This document shows, piece by piece, positions 35,882-46,798 of a stretch of 64,000 nucleotides of DNA. The notes below the pieces were generated by a model. The model was not told the origin of the DNA. It worked only from the letters and a program-made list of their open reading frames with translations, and did not search any database. The DNA comes from Mesorhizobium sp. 131-2-1 (GTDB lineage Bacteria > Pseudomonadota > Alphaproteobacteria > Rhizobiales > Rhizobiaceae). Where the stretch lies: contig NZ_AP023247.1 in NCBI RefSeq assembly GCF_016756535.1, positions 6,572,501-6,636,500 on the forward strand, given 5' to 3'. A program made the position numbers and the translations under genes. The first letter of the stretch is position 1. Every line of letters starts with the position of its first letter.

Positions 35882-36982
35882 TCAGCATAACTCTCGTGGA
35901 CTGTGTGAATAATAACCCTGATTCATCAGCACTGCTTCACGCTCCGCCATGCGCAAATCTTCCCGAACCATCTCCCTAACCAATTCGATGAAGGAGATTT
36001 TGGGCTCCCACCCAAGTTTTTCTTTCGCCTTGCGGGCATCGCCGAGAAGTGTCTCGACTTCTGCAGGACGAAAATAGCGGGGATCTACTTTTACGATCAG
36101 AGCTCCCGTCTTTGCATCGTACCCCTCTTCGTCGACCCCTTCCCCCACCCAACGAACATCGATGCCGAGTTCAGCGGCCGCGACGGTGACGAATTCGCGC
36201 ACCGAATGTTGCTCACCGCTAGCGATCACAAAGTCTTCAGGTTGCTGCTGCTGCAGCATCAACCACTGCATCTGGACGTAGTCTCGAGCGTGCCCCCAAT
36301 CGCGACGCGCATTAAGGTTGCCGAGGAATAGAGTGCGTTGCATTCCAAGCTTAATCCGAGTCAAGGCGCGCGTGATTTTGCGAGTTACAAATGTTTCTCC
36401 GCGCGCAGGTGACTCATGATTAAATAAAATGCCGTTACATGCATACAAATTGTAAGATTCTCGATAATTTACGGTGATCCAGTGAGCATACAATTTGGCA
36501 ACAGCGTAGGGGGACCGGGGGTAGAACGGTGTCGTCTCGGTCTGTGGCGTTTCCCGCACCAGCCCGTAGAGCTCAGACGTCGAGGCTTGGTAGTAGCGCG
36601 TATGCTTGACGAGCCCCAGGATCCGAATTGCCTCGAGGATACGCAGCGCACCCAAGGCATCGGAGTTCGCGGTGTATTCTGGTTCTTCAAAGGAGACTGC
36701 AACGTGGCTCTGAGCTGCCAAATTGTAAATTTCGTCCGGCTGAACCAGTTGGATGACGCGCGTAAGGCTCGACGAGTCTGTCAAGTCCCCGTGGTGAAGT
36801 GTAAGATCAACGCCACTTTCATGAGGGTCATGATAGAGATGGTCTATACGGCCCGTATTAAAAAGAGACGATCGTCTCTTTATCCCATGCACAGAATAGC
36901 CCTTTTCTAAAAGCAATTCTGCGAGGTAGGAACCGTCTTGTCCCGTAACCCCGGTGATTAAAGCTACTTTTCTCTTTGACAA
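35882..36982 (-). CDS. noeL: NoeL, GDP-mannose 4,6-dehydratase
   Basis: 366 residues from a TTG at 36982 ([17 protein letters not shown]) with AAAAGGA upstream; longer in-frame extension to 37096 has no homology. [15 protein letters not shown] is the NAD fold, ASTSELYG and YAVAK give the catalytic residues, and [11 protein letters not shown] is the conserved GMD motif. It makes GDP-4-keto-6-deoxymannose, the substrate of NolK. Base composition is lower in GC than the neighbouring vitamin genes, in keeping with acquired nod DNA. Confidence 0.94.
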   Translation of the reverse strand: MSKRKVALITGVTGQDGSYLAELLLEKGYSVHGIKRRSSLFNTGRIDHLYHDPHESGVDLTLHHGDLTDSSSLTRVIQLVQPDEIYNLAAQSHVAVSFEEPEYTANSDALGALRILEAIRILGLVKHTRYYQASTSELYGLVRETPQTETTPFYPRSPYAVAKLYAHWITVNYRESYNLYACNGILFNHESPARGETFVTRKITRALTRIKLGMQRTLFLGNLNARRDWGHARDYVQMQWLMLQQQQPEDFVIASGEQHSVREFVTVAAAELGIDVRWVGEGVDEEGYDAKTGALIVKVDPRYFRPAEVETLLGDARKAKEKLGWEPKISFIELVREMVREDLRMAEREAVLMNQGYYSHSPRELC

Positions 36983-37124
36983 GCTTGAATCCTTTTGATT
37001 TTGACGCGCCCATGAAAACGCTCGCCTGCGGCGGGATTGCGTGGCGAGAAAGGGGCGTGTTGGGCAGGGCGAACGGGGGCCTCTGCGCGAAGGCAAGGGA
37101 GAGTTCGATCGGGATGCCAGCCTT

Positions 37125-38114
37125 TCATGGAGCCGGGGAACGTTCGAAAGTGTTGTCGATCAAGATCAAACGACGCGGGTCATTCAAATCGAATTCGACA
37201 ATTCGTGGCACGAAGAGGCGGGCGTAGCGGGTGAAGGCGCTAGTCGGAGGAAAGCGAATAACAGTGTCGCATCGACCGAGGAGATACATCTCAACGAGCG
37301 CGGAAAACCCCCCGTCGGTGCCCAGTGCTGCACTGTGTAAGGGGCCGGCCTGATCCGCCTGGAAGCGTTTTGGGACGGTGAAAAGTTCGGGAAATACGCC
37401 CGACAGGTGATCAACAACCTTGGCGCTGTCTGTACACAAGAACACCCTTACAGGTCTTGAATGCGGTTGCGCCTTCGCCATACGAATGGCAGTGCATACC
37501 TGCTCTAAGGCAACCTTCGGATCAGCCCAGTAAGGTGCGTGATCCATAATATCTTCGCCGTTGCCGTGGCGGACATGGACTCCAATTATGCTGTGCCCGT
37601 CAAAATGTTCCTGGTAGAGCGCTTCAATGCGATCCTCAATTTCGACCCTCGGTGTGATGCTCCTAAATATGGTTCGCTCGGCCTTTTCATCGCAGCGCCA
37701 CATCAAGCAAGCATCACACACTACCGTGTTGGCTTCACAATCATCTTGGGCCTGGAAAAGATCGTTAAGCTCGTCACGTTCTTGGAAAATCTGTTCATCC
37801 GGACGGTACACGCAGTCGATGGATGGCTTGTTCCACCACGACGGGAAGAAGGGACCAGGGAATGAGACGTGGTTGATCTGGTCATCGCAAATGACCCGTA
37901 CACCACCGATATCCTCAATTGGCTTGAAGAAAGCTGGAAAGGCATTCGCAAACGGGTTGTCAAGGTAACAAGAGCCGCGCCAATCTATTGCTAAAGCTCG
38001 TCCCGTCCGATGTGCGTAGTCCCAAGCCGACGCGAGAGACCACAGGCAATCACCGAGACCCGTGCGCCGTCGAGAAACAACGAACCGATCGTTCCTTGAG
38101 CGATCAACAAGCAT
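37125..38114 (-). CDS. nodZ: NodZ, Nod-factor alpha-1,6-fucosyltransferase
   Basis: 329 residues. [16 protein letters not shown] starts the fold; [12 protein letters not shown] is the arginine-containing GDP-fucose motif of alpha-1,6-fucosyltransferases, and [13 protein letters not shown] the second motif. It adds fucose to the reducing-end glucosamine of the Nod factor. A nod box lies 267 bases upstream, so flavonoids and NodD should induce nodZ-noeL-nolK. Confidence 0.94.
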   Translation of the reverse strand: MLVDRSRNDRFVVSRRRTGLGDCLWSLASAWDYAHRTGRALAIDWRGSCYLDNPFANAFPAFFKPIEDIGGVRVICDDQINHVSFPGPFFPSWWNKPSIDCVYRPDEQIFQERDELNDLFQAQDDCEANTVVCDACLMWRCDEKAERTIFRSITPRVEIEDRIEALYQEHFDGHSIIGVHVRHGNGEDIMDHAPYWADPKVALEQVCTAIRMAKAQPHSRPVRVFLCTDSAKVVDHLSGVFPELFTVPKRFQADQAGPLHSAALGTDGGFSALVEMYLLGRCDTVIRFPPTSAFTRYARLFVPRIVEFDLNDPRRLILIDNTFERSPAP

Positions 38115-38380
38115 CTAAATTGCCTCTCTCCAGAACACCACAAGCCTCAGCTTTGCTGCTGCGTTTGAGGCAAGCGCCTGCGCAATTCGGGGAAGATTGT
38201 CGTGCTGTGCCAATGCGATGTAGCTTGCGTCTGTCGCGGAAGTGCCTGGCCGCGATGGACGCGCGCCTGGGCTGGTCTTCCGCGCAGACCAGAAAATGCT
38301 CTTCGGAGCCAACGCAAACATCAACCACTTTCCTTAAGGCTGCTACATTCTTGAATTCTTTCTATGCATCGTGCCGTAAC

Positions 38381-38427
38381 ATCGGTAAAATCGTCTGTTT
38401 CGATGAAACGCATCCACGCCATGGATG
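38381..38427 (-). promoter_or_regulatory. nod box upstream of nodZ
   Basis: On the minus strand the segment begins CATCCATGGCGTGGATG and continues CATCGAAACAGACGATTTTA then CCGATG. This matches the nod box consensus (ATC-N9-GAT pairs and the ATCNAAACAATCRATTTTACC core). It is the NodD binding site for nodZ-noeL-nolK. Confidence 0.85.
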
Positions 38428-38599
38428 GCTAGTGACATGGGTTCCAGAGCGTTGGCTGTGAACCCTCTCGCTGTGCTCGACGCACCGCTAACCCCAGCGG
38501 AACCTCACGGTGACAGCACGCAGCATCGACCTAAGTAAGCCGGCCATGAGCGCGGGCCGCGGCCACGAAGCTTCGACTGGGCCAGGTTCTGCATGGGAG

Positions 38600-38965
38600 C
38601 GCCACAAAGAAAGAGGCGATGCGTCGAGCTGTAAGCGAGCCTGAGCTCGCTTTCGAAGCGCTATGCCATCAACCCCAAGACGGTCGCGAAGTGGAGGAGC
38701 GGAGTTCGACCGCCGATCTGCCCACCGGCCCCAGGGAGCCGAGATCGAAGGTGCTGTCTGCCGTAGAAGAGGACCGTTGTTGTGGCCTTCCGCCGCAACA
38801 CACTGCTGCCGCTGGACGATTGCCTCTACGGCCTTGCAGCCGACGATCCCGCATCTGACGCGCTCTTCATTGCACCGATGTCTGCAGCGCAAGCATCGGC
38901 TTCTTCCACATTGATATTGCGGAGATCCCAACCGAACAGGGCAAGCTAAACATCAAGGCCTTTGT
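38600..38965 (+). mobile_element. IS481-family transposase remnant (plus-strand copy)
   Basis: SLSKRYAINPKTVAKWRSG is the HTH of a rhizobial IS481-type transposase; after several frame changes LLPLDDCLYGL and FFHIDIAEIPTEQGKL (the rve domain start) follow. It is frameshifted and truncated. A second copy lies in the opposite orientation at 40956-41510. Confidence 0.7.
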
Positions 38966-39045
38966 ACCGCGGCACCGCCTGTCGCGAACCTTCGCGCCCC
39001 TCTGTCCCGCCGGCACCAAAGGAGACCGTCGCGGCGCCGTTGTTG

Positions 39046-40212
39046 CTAGATCACATTCAATTCCCTAAACGCCCGCCCTTCGGCGACACGGATGTACCCA
39101 AACGCGGAGCAATCGACCGTGCGGTAGCCGCCATGCACGAGAAGCTCGGCCAGCGCCTTGCCGACCGCCGGGGCCTGCTGCAGACCGTGGCCTGAAAATC
39201 CGTTGGCGAAGAGGAAATTTTTCACCTTGGGGTGCGGCCCGATCACCGCGTTCTGGTCGAGCGTGTTGTAATCGTAGTGCCCGGCCCAGGCGCGGGTAGG
39301 CTTGATGGCCTCGAAGGCTGGAATGCGGGTCGCCAGCACCGGCCAAATCACCTCTTCGAACAGCGGCCAGTCGACCTCGAAATCCTGGGGGTCGGCCGGG
39401 CCGTCGCCTTCTTCCGGTTCGGCGCCGCCAGTGAGATAGACCGGGCCTTCCGGCCTGACATAGATGCCGGAGGGATCGACCAGCAGCGGCATGTCGGCAT
39501 ATTTTTCGCGCGCCTCGAAGACGAAGACATTGCGCTTGCGCGGCTCGACCGGCAGCGCCAGCCCGGCGAGAGCGGCGACCTTGCCGGCATTCGGCCCGGC
39601 GGCATTGAGGACGGTGCCTGCTTCGATCGTCTCGCCATTGTCGAGCCTGACGCTGGTGACACGGTGGCCCTGCCGCTCGATGCCGATGACCGAGGCGGTC
39701 ATAAAGTCCACGTTCTTGCCGCGCAGCGCCTTGCGGAACAGCGTCAGCATCGCATGCGCGTCGAACCAGCCTTCGCCGCTGCGGCCATAGGCGCCGGCAG
39801 AAATGCCTTCGGTCGACAGCCAGGCGAAGCGCTGCGTCAACTGCTCGGCATCCTCGAGCACGATGTCGGCGCCCTCGGCGATCTGCGCCTCGTGATTGGC
39901 CTTGAGGATCGGTAGCCCGGCTTCTCCGGCGAGGATCAGATAGCCGCTCTCGCGGAACCCGATATCGGCATCCGTGCCGAATTCTTCCTTCAGCCGCCGG
40001 AACAGCTTCAGCGCGAATTGCGACAGGCGGATGTTTTCAGGAATCGAAAACTGCTGGCGAATGGAGGCGCAGGACAACGTCGTTGCCGCGTGCGCGAACT
40101 GCGGATCGCGCTCGATCAGCGCGATCGAGCCGGAAAACCCTTCCTCGCGCAGATAGTAGGCGATCGAGGAGCCGACGATGGCTCCTCCGATGATAACGAT
40201 GTCGTAACGCAC
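39046..40212 (-). CDS. FAD-dependent oxidoreductase (DAO family, glycine/sarcosine/D-amino acid oxidase-like)
   Basis: 388 residues from a GTG at 40212 (GGAAAGG upstream); the frame to 40680 is an extension without homology. DIVIIGGAIVGSSIAYYLRE binds FAD; GYLILAG, GWFDAHAM, NAAGPNAG and the C-terminal NGFSGHGLQQAPAVGKA are typical of the DadA/SoxB group. It should oxidise an amine or amino acid, cytoplasmic. It lies between two inverted IS481 remnants and so may have arrived as a passenger; the substrate is unknown. Confidence 0.85.
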   Translation of the reverse strand: MRYDIVIIGGAIVGSSIAYYLREEGFSGSIALIERDPQFAHAATTLSCASIRQQFSIPENIRLSQFALKLFRRLKEEFGTDADIGFRESGYLILAGEAGLPILKANHEAQIAEGADIVLEDAEQLTQRFAWLSTEGISAGAYGRSGEGWFDAHAMLTLFRKALRGKNVDFMTASVIGIERQGHRVTSVRLDNGETIEAGTVLNAAGPNAGKVAALAGLALPVEPRKRNVFVFEAREKYADMPLLVDPSGIYVRPEGPVYLTGGAEPEEGDGPADPQDFEVDWPLFEEVIWPVLATRIPAFEAIKPTRAWAGHYDYNTLDQNAVIGPHPKVKNFLFANGFSGHGLQQAPAVGKALAELLVHGGYRTVDCSAFGYIRVAEGRAFRELNVI

Positions 40213-40339
40213 TTTTTTGTCGCCTTTCCGGTAACCGCCCGTGTCGATCACACAGCCGTCAGCATGATGTCGAAGCGCGTGCCGCGGCGGGCGCGGGCCT
40301 AGCGAGTTGAAAGGCCGCATGCGCTTGATCCAGCGGCGT

Positions 40340-40790
40340 TCACGCAGCTGCCGGTCCTGCCTCACGCAGCAAGTCGTCGGCTCTGTCCGTCTTCTCCCAG
40401 GTGAACTCAGGCTCTTCACGGCCGAAGTGTCCGTATGTCGCCGTGTTGCGGTATATCGGGCGTACGAGATCAAGCATCTTGATGATGCCTTTCGGTCGGA
40501 GATCGAAAACATGCGAATCCAAACATGAGGCCCTGATCCCGCCCTTGCTCGAGATCCTGCCATCGTTGGCATCGTCGTAGCCAATATCGAGTATCGTATC
40601 GCGGGCGACTTGGGTGTAATCGATGTGCGCATGGCTGGTACCCTCGTCCTGCTGGCTTTGTCATTTCGCGCTCTTCGCAAATGCTGTTTGGCGGCGGAAC
40701 ATAAAACGACACCAGATTTCTGCCGCCACTGATCTCGAAAGTTGTGATGAGCGTACCATTGACAGCGATTTGCGCTCGCAACGATTCCAT
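40340..40790 (-). pseudogene. metK (S-adenosylmethionine synthetase) remnant
   Basis: The end [20 protein letters not shown] then [20 protein letters not shown] is the MetK C-terminus. Upstream in another frame are [15 protein letters not shown] and possibly VNGTLITTFE. Most of the enzyme is missing and several frames are used, so it is a relic. Confidence 0.7.
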
Positions 40791-40955
40791 GAATTTCTTT
40801 GAAGGATCTGTTGCAACGCTAAACAACAACGCAACGAGATTGGCGGGGGCCTGGTAAGACGGCAAGCTCGAACTGGTTGGCCAAGAGGGAGGCGATCGGC
40901 GCACCTTTCCCCAGGCGACGTGCTAACTTGCATCGTGCACCTCATCCGCCATTTG

Positions 40956-41510
40956 CTAAATGTTTAGTCCCGGCATTTGCTGGAGCGGATTGAAAGTGAA
41001 CGCTCGGGCTGGGAAGCCCATGCCTTCCAGATGAACTCGCAGGGCGTGAGGCCCTTGAGGGTCTTCAGCTTGCGGCCGAAATTGTAGGCCGCGACGAAGT
41101 CGGCAAGATGCCGACGCAGTTGGTCGCGATCGTCGTAGTGGAAGCGCTTGACGGTTGCGTCTTGATGGTCCGGTTCATTCTCTCGACTCTTCTCGCCGGC
41201 CTGTCGCCGTCGACATCTGGCAATCGGCCGATGCTTGCCTGCAGGCAGCGGTGGGAGCGCGTCAGATGCGCGACGTCGGCTGCAACGCGTAGAGGCAATC
41301 GTCGAGCGGCAGCAGCCTTGTTGCGGCGGAAGGCCACAACAACGGTTTTCCTCGACAGACAGAACTGTCGACTCCCTGGAGCCGGTGGACAGATCGCGGT
41401 CGAATTCCGCTTCTCCACTTCGCGACCGTCTTGGGGTTGATGCCATAGCGCTCCGAAAGCGACCTCAGGCTCGCTTCACCTAGCCCATAGTGCATCCTTT
41501 GAGTCGGACG
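40956..41510 (-). mobile_element. IS481-family transposase remnant (minus-strand copy)
   Basis: SLRSLSERYGINPKTVAKW near 41450 and, at the other end, KRFHYDDRDQLRRHLADF with AAYNFGRKLKTLKGLTPCEF and QQMPGLNI before a stop. Middle parts are lost or frameshifted. Compared with the plus-strand copy it keeps the C-terminal half. Confidence 0.75.
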
Positions 41511-41554
41511 AGAATGGCGAAATTTCTTTTCCGCGACATGCAAGCAAGAAGGCT

Positions 41555-42922
41555 TCAGCCAATGGCGGTTTTTCGATAATCGGCCGTGTCTATCCCATGT
41601 CGTTTCAGCTTGTCGTAGAAGGTCTTGCGGGGAACTCCCAGGACTTCGATCGTGCGCCTCACGTCGCCGCCGCATTCCTGCAAGGCATCGCGGATGATAG
41701 TCGCCTCATAAAGGCTGACCTTCTCGGACAAGTGGAGGCTTGATACCGCTTGTTCCTTTCGACCTGATGCAATGGGCGTGCCCAGCCTTTCAAGTCCCAA
41801 TGCAACGCGATCGGCGAAATGCACGAGTTCACGGACATTGCCGGGCCAATTGTGGCTCACGAGGCGATCGCGCACGCCAGCGCTGATGTCCGGAACTGGC
41901 CTGCTGAAGCGTTTGGAGGCGCGTTCCAGGAAATGCCCAAAGAGCATCGGGATGTCTTCGCGCCTTTCGCGAAGCGGCGGGATGCGGAGCGTCACCACAT
42001 TCAGCCGGAAATAAAGGTCTTCCCGGAAATCTCCGCGGGCGGCCGGATCGCCGAGATCGGCCTTGGTAGCCGACACGACACGAAGGTCGATGCTGCGGGT
42101 TTCGTTCGTGCCAAGCGGCGTGATCTGCCGGGTCTCAAGCACCCTCAGAAGCTTCACCTGGAGTGCTGGCGGCATCGACTCGATTTCGTCGAGGAAGAGC
42201 GTCCCTCCGTTCGAATGCTCGATGCGACCGGTCCTGCGCCTCTGCGCGCCAGTAAAGGCGCCTGCCTCGTGCCCGAAAAGTTCGCTATCGATGACGCTTT
42301 CGGGCAGCGCTCCACAATTCAGGGCAACGAAGGGCTTCGTGCGTCGTCTGCTCCAGCGGTGAAGCAGATCCGCGACCACCTCCTTGCCCGTGCCCGTCTC
42401 GCCTTCCACAAGGACATCCACATCGGTATCGGCGATCTGGCGGAGAGTTTCGCGCAATCGAATCATGGTCGGTGCCTCCCCGATCAGCGGGATATCGCCC
42501 GCAGATCGGACAACCGCATCCCTAAGACGTCTGTTTTCCAGGACCAGGCGCCGTTTTTCCGAAGCGCGATGCAGCGTCACGAGAAGCCGGTCGTTCGCAT
42601 ATGGCTTCGAGATGAAATCGTAGGCGCCATCCTTGATGGCGGCAACGGCCAGCTCGACGTCGGCATGCCCGGTGATCAGGACAACCGGAATTTCCGGGTC
42701 GATCGCCTTCACTCGCTCGAAGAGCTGAAGTCCGTTCAGCCCGGGCATACGGATGTCACTCACGACAGGGCCATCGAAGTTCCCGTCGATTCTGGCGAGT
42801 GCGGCCTCAGCCGAACCGAACACGCTCGGTGAGAACGAGGCAAGCTTCAGCATCTGCGTGGCTGCGCGAAGCACATCCTCGTCATCGTCGATAAAAATGA
42901 CCGGTCCTGATTCAGCACTCAT
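41555..42922 (-). CDS. dctD: DctD, C4-dicarboxylate response regulator (sigma-54 dependent)
   Basis: 455 residues. The receiver domain (about 8-125) has IDDDEDVL and the phospho-acceptor in [12 protein letters not shown]; the AAA+ domain has [14 protein letters not shown] and LFLDEIES; the C-terminal Fis-type HTH is [22 protein letters not shown]. It activates dctA at -24/-12 promoters when phosphorylated by DctB. Its ATG overlaps the dctB stop. Confidence 0.93.
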   Translation of the reverse strand: MSAESGPVIFIDDDEDVLRAATQMLKLASFSPSVFGSAEAALARIDGNFDGPVVSDIRMPGLNGLQLFERVKAIDPEIPVVLITGHADVELAVAAIKDGAYDFISKPYANDRLLVTLHRASEKRRLVLENRRLRDAVVRSAGDIPLIGEAPTMIRLRETLRQIADTDVDVLVEGETGTGKEVVADLLHRWSRRRTKPFVALNCGALPESVIDSELFGHEAGAFTGAQRRRTGRIEHSNGGTLFLDEIESMPPALQVKLLRVLETRQITPLGTNETRSIDLRVVSATKADLGDPAARGDFREDLYFRLNVVTLRIPPLRERREDIPMLFGHFLERASKRFSRPVPDISAGVRDRLVSHNWPGNVRELVHFADRVALGLERLGTPIASGRKEQAVSSLHLSEKVSLYEATIIRDALQECGGDVRRTIEVLGVPRKTFYDKLKRHGIDTADYRKTAIG

Positions 42923-44811
42923 GCCGCTCGCCTCAGCTCGACCGTGAAGGAAGTCCCTCTCCCGTGGCCGGCATCATCATGCCGCAACGAGCCGCCGAGC
43001 TCACGTGCGATCTCTTGCGAAATGACCAGGCCAAGACCGAGACCCTTTTCCTTGTTGGTAACGAACGGCATGAAGAGGCTCCTGCGAATGTCGGGGGCAA
43101 GGCCGGGGCCGTTGTCCCGAAGGGAAATAGCGACCATTTCCCCGTTTTCGGCGAGCGCTATCTCGACGCGGGGCTCCGGTTGATCCTTCAGAGCGTCAAG
43201 CGCGTTCTGGAGAAGGTTGACGAGTATCTGCTCCAGTCGCATGCGGCTTGCCATGACAATTGGAGACGGATCGATCCGCTTCCGTTCAATCGTCACCCCG
43301 GAATCGCGAATTCGGCCTGAAAGAAGCGACAGAGCGCCGTCGATCGCGTCGTCCGCCAGTATCGGTCCCATCGATCCGCTGGCGCGGCGGGAAAAGGACC
43401 TTAGCGTTTCAGTGATCGTGCCGATCCTGCCGGTCATGGCGACGATCGAGGTCAGATTCTCGGCGGTTTCTTGCGACCGGCCGATCCCTAGAAGACGCGC
43501 GGCATTTTCAGCATAGGTGCGGATTGCGGCGACCGGCTGGTTGATCTCGTGGGCGACCCCGGCCGTTATCTGTCCCAGGATTGACAAGCGGTTCGCCTGG
43601 GCGAGTTCGTCGCGCAGGCGACGCACTCTTGCTTCAGCGTTCTCTCGCTCGGCGATCTCACCGGCGAGCGCTGCGTTCGAGCTCTGGAGCTCCGCCGTGC
43701 GCAGTTCGACGCGATGCTCCAGTTCCGCATTCAGCAACACAAGCACTTCTTGCCGCTGCCGGGCCGCCCGCCGCCGTCGAACAATGATGAAAATGACGAA
43801 TCCAACGAGAACGAGGGCAAGCAGCGTTGTCACGCGGGCTGTCATGACCGCCGAGGAGATCTCGGTGTCGGCGGGGATGAGCAACGACATGCGCCAGCCC
43901 GGAACTGCTTTGCCGAGATCCTGCGAAACCGCAACGAAACCGGCTGATCGACTCTCAGGAGTTGCGGTGACCAGGTTGTCGCCGCGGCGGGAAAGCGGCA
44001 CCGGCTCGAAAGTCACGCCCGGTAGCTGCAGACGATCGCGAGCGGTTTGCTTCTCCTTTGCGGAAAGCGGTGAGAGAGCGCCAAAACGCCATTGGGGCAC
44101 GCTCGTGGCAAGAACCACGCCTCGCTCATCGGTCGTGAAGACCACGAAGCCGCTCTCCAGCCAACGCAACTCGACGCGGTCGAGCTCCACCTTCACCACA
44201 ACCACACCGAGCGGCCCCTCCGGCCCATCGACCCGGCTCGACAGATAGAGACCAGGGCGCGCGCTAACCGTGCCGAGCGCATATTGCATAGCCGCGCCAT
44301 CCGCCATCGCCTCGGTGAAGTAGTGGCGAAAGCGGTAATCGCTGCCGACGAAACTGGTCGGCTCGCCAGCGTTGCTTGCAGCGACCGCTACGCCCTCAGG
44401 ATTAATGATGTAGAGTATAGAAGAGCCGGCGTCGCGCGCGATGGCGCGAAGCTTCTCATCAAGCGCGGCTTCGTTGGCAGTGCTCGGACTGCGAAGCATC
44501 TCCTGAACGGCACCGTCGCGTGCCAGAACCAGCGGAATCATTCGCTGCTTCTCGATCTCTCCTTTCAAACTGTCGGCTGCAAGCGGGAACGCGGCAAGAG
44601 CACGGTCGCGTAGGGCATACTCTGCTCTGGTGCCGGCGATGCGTCCCGTTGCAAAGACGACGAAACAGAGCGCCGCACCAAGAATTGCAAGCAAAACCAC
44701 AAGCCAGAGAGATCGACCGCCGGATCTACCAGGGAAGACCAATGGGGCGCGCTGGAAGGCGCCATTACCCATGTCTTCTTCTTCTGCCATCGTATTCTTA
44801 AAACCGATCAT
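42919..44811 (-). CDS. dctB: DctB, C4-dicarboxylate sensor kinase
   Basis: About 630 residues if the ATG at 44811 is used; ATGs at 44790 and 44772 are alternatives and none has a strong ribosome site. One membrane segment near residue 40 ([17 protein letters not shown]), a periplasmic sensor domain, a second segment near 345, then a coiled region, HisKA with [12 protein letters not shown] (phospho-His) and the ATPase boxes DNGPGL and GLGLGL. It senses dicarboxylates with DctA. Divergent from dctA. Confidence 0.92.
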   Translation of the reverse strand: MIGFKNTMAEEEDMGNGAFQRAPLVFPGRSGGRSLWLVVLLAILGAALCFVVFATGRIAGTRAEYALRDRALAAFPLAADSLKGEIEKQRMIPLVLARDGAVQEMLRSPSTANEAALDEKLRAIARDAGSSILYIINPEGVAVAASNAGEPTSFVGSDYRFRHYFTEAMADGAAMQYALGTVSARPGLYLSSRVDGPEGPLGVVVVKVELDRVELRWLESGFVVFTTDERGVVLATSVPQWRFGALSPLSAKEKQTARDRLQLPGVTFEPVPLSRRGDNLVTATPESRSAGFVAVSQDLGKAVPGWRMSLLIPADTEISSAVMTARVTTLLALVLVGFVIFIIVRRRRAARQRQEVLVLLNAELEHRVELRTAELQSSNAALAGEIAERENAEARVRRLRDELAQANRLSILGQITAGVAHEINQPVAAIRTYAENAARLLGIGRSQETAENLTSIVAMTGRIGTITETLRSFSRRASGSMGPILADDAIDGALSLLSGRIRDSGVTIERKRIDPSPIVMASRMRLEQILVNLLQNALDALKDQPEPRVEIALAENGEMVAISLRDNGPGLAPDIRRSLFMPFVTNKEKGLGLGLVISQEIARELGGSLRHDDAGHGRGTSFTVELRRAA

Positions 44812-44823
44812 TGACGAACCATA

Positions 44824-44871
44824 GTGCGGGGTTCCGCCAGAAGGGAAGGCGATCCGTGCGGAAAACCGCAC
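44824..44871. promoter_or_regulatory. Tandem DctD binding sites
   Basis: GTGCGGAAAACCGCAC at 44856-44871 is a perfect inverted repeat of the DctD type, and GTGCGGGGTTCCGCCA at 44824-44839 is a weaker second site. Both lie upstream of the dctA -24 element. Confidence 0.75.
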
Positions 44872-44934
44872 AATCTTGCTGCGCGATTTGTTGAAGATAC
44901 CTGAGGCTCCGGCGATTTCCGCGCTCTCTTGGCT

Positions 44935-44950
44935 TGGCACGGCTATTGCG
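44935..44950 (+). promoter_or_regulatory. Sigma-54 promoter of dctA
   Basis: TGGCACGGCTATTGCG matches the consensus very closely. It is about 65 bases after the strong DctD site and about 97 bases before the dctA ATG. Confidence 0.82.
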
Positions 44951-45046
44951 GTCAACAACGCAGCAGCGTTCGACCGGGGCGCCGCGATGGGAGAAGCCGC
45001 GGGGAGGAACAGCCCGCCCCAAACCGGTCAGGGAGAGAAAACTTAC

Positions 45047-46480
45047 ATGTTGACCCCACTGGCTCCAAGCGTAAAGCGCGCACCCCGCAAGACCCTTTTT
45101 GCCAAGCCTTACGTGCAGGTGCTTGTCGCAATCCTGCTCGGAGTCGCGGTTGGCCATTTTTATCCGCAAATCGGAGAAAACCTGAAGCCGCTCGGCGATG
45201 CCTTCATCAAGCTCGTCAAGATGATCATCGCGCCCGTTATCTTTCTGACCGTGTCGACTGGAATTGCCGGCATGAGCGATCTTCAGAAGGTCGGCCGTGT
45301 TGCCGGCAAGGCGATGGTCTATTTCTTCACCTTCTCGACGCTCGCGCTTATCGTCGGCCTCATCGTCGGCAATGTCATTCAGCCTGGCGCCGGCCTCAAC
45401 ATCGATCTGACCTCGCTCGACGTCCAAGCCGTCAATGGCTATGCCTCAAAGGCCCATGAGCAGTCCGTGACCGGCTTCCTCATGAACATGATCCCGACCA
45501 CGATTGTCGGCGCCTTTGTGGAAGGCGACATTCTACAGGTGTTGTTCTTCTCCGTCCTCTTCGGCATCGCGCTGGCGATGGTCGGAGAATCGGGCAAATC
45601 GGTTCTTTCCTTCCTTCAGGACCTCACTGCACCCGTTTTCAAATTGGTCGGCATCCTGATGAAAGCCGCGCCGATCGGTGCTTTCGGAGCAATGGCCTTC
45701 ACGATTGGCAAATATGGCATCGGTTCGGTAGCCAACCTTGCGATGCTGGTCGGGACCTTCTATCTCACGGCCTTCCTCTTCGTATTCGGGGTTCTCGGTG
45801 CAGTCTGTCGCTACAATGGCTTCTCGATCTTTTCTCTTATCCGCTACATAAAGGAAGAGCTGCTGCTGGTCCTCGGAACGTCCTCCTCCGAGGCTGCGCT
45901 GCCCTCTCTCATGGAGAAAATGGAAAAGGCCGGCGCCAAGCGCTCGGTCGTGGGCCTGGTTATCCCGACCGGATATTCCTTCAATCTGGATGGCACCAAT
46001 ATCTACATGACCCTCGCGGCCCTTTTCATCGCGCAGGCGACGAATACGGATTTGTCAGTTGGCGATCAGGTCCTGCTGCTGCTCGTCGCGATGCTTTCCT
46101 CCAAGGGTGCAGCAGGTGTCACAGGTGCCGGCTTCGTCACGTTGGCTGCTACGCTCTCCGTAGTGCCGGCAGTTCCCGTTGCTGGAATGGCGCTGATCCT
46201 TGGCGTCGATCGCTTCATGTCGGAATGCAGGGCACTGACGAATTTGGTCGGTAACGCGGTGGCATCGCTCGTCGTCGCCCGCTGGGAAGGCGAACTGGAT
46301 CAGGCGCAATTGAAAGCTGCATTCTGCGGCCACCAGCCTGCCGAGACATCAACCGGCCAGCCACTGATAACGCCCGCGCCGAGCAACTCGGCAGCATCGC
46401 TGCCGGTTGAATCGCCTGGCTGGTCCCAAACGCCGGACGATCGGGCCGCGGGTTCCAAACAAACTTTCGCAGGCCGATGA
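45047..46480 (+). CDS. dctA: DctA, C4-dicarboxylate:cation symporter
   Basis: 477 residues with about eight membrane segments and two re-entrant loops. The serine-rich [12 protein letters not shown] and the [12 protein letters not shown] motif are hallmark substrate/cation sites of the family. It imports succinate, malate and fumarate, the carbon source of bacteroids. AGGGAGAG precedes the ATG. The C-terminal 45 residues are longer and more polar than in most DctA. Confidence 0.95.
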   Translation: MLTPLAPSVKRAPRKTLFAKPYVQVLVAILLGVAVGHFYPQIGENLKPLGDAFIKLVKMIIAPVIFLTVSTGIAGMSDLQKVGRVAGKAMVYFFTFSTLALIVGLIVGNVIQPGAGLNIDLTSLDVQAVNGYASKAHEQSVTGFLMNMIPTTIVGAFVEGDILQVLFFSVLFGIALAMVGESGKSVLSFLQDLTAPVFKLVGILMKAAPIGAFGAMAFTIGKYGIGSVANLAMLVGTFYLTAFLFVFGVLGAVCRYNGFSIFSLIRYIKEELLLVLGTSSSEAALPSLMEKMEKAGAKRSVVGLVIPTGYSFNLDGTNIYMTLAALFIAQATNTDLSVGDQVLLLLVAMLSSKGAAGVTGAGFVTLAATLSVVPAVPVAGMALILGVDRFMSECRALTNLVGNAVASLVVARWEGELDQAQLKAAFCGHQPAETSTGQPLITPAPSNSAASLPVESPGWSQTPDDRAAGSKQTFAGR

Positions 46481-46798
46481 AATCAAGAATCCCGAAATGC
46501 AGTGGGTGCAAAATCATCTGCGCCTTGCGAAGGTCTTGCACCGGTCACGACACACAAGCCATCGATGATGCGCTTAATGCCTCCGAAGTTTGCGACGGTT
46601 CGTGGAACCGGGCGCGGAGCTGGGTCGGAGCCGTCGGCACGGCTGAACAATTCGCCCAGGCTCTACGTTTCGGCTTCTACCTCGCACCATGCCACGACAA
46701 GAATTCGGTAGCGAACAGGATCAATGCAGGAATGACAGATTTTACTGAATCGACCTTTGCCGGATTTCTTCTTGATGTCGTTTAATCAGACTCGAACA
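46481..46798. other. Intergenic between dctA and fixV, no gene seen
   Basis: Open frames overlap here but none has a recognised product or a ribosome site. No -24/-12 element with correct spacing was found. Confidence 0.5.

Noticed and set aside
46481..46785. Open frame of about 100 codons between dctA and fixV
   Set aside because: Starts inside the end of dctA, no ribosome site, no homology.
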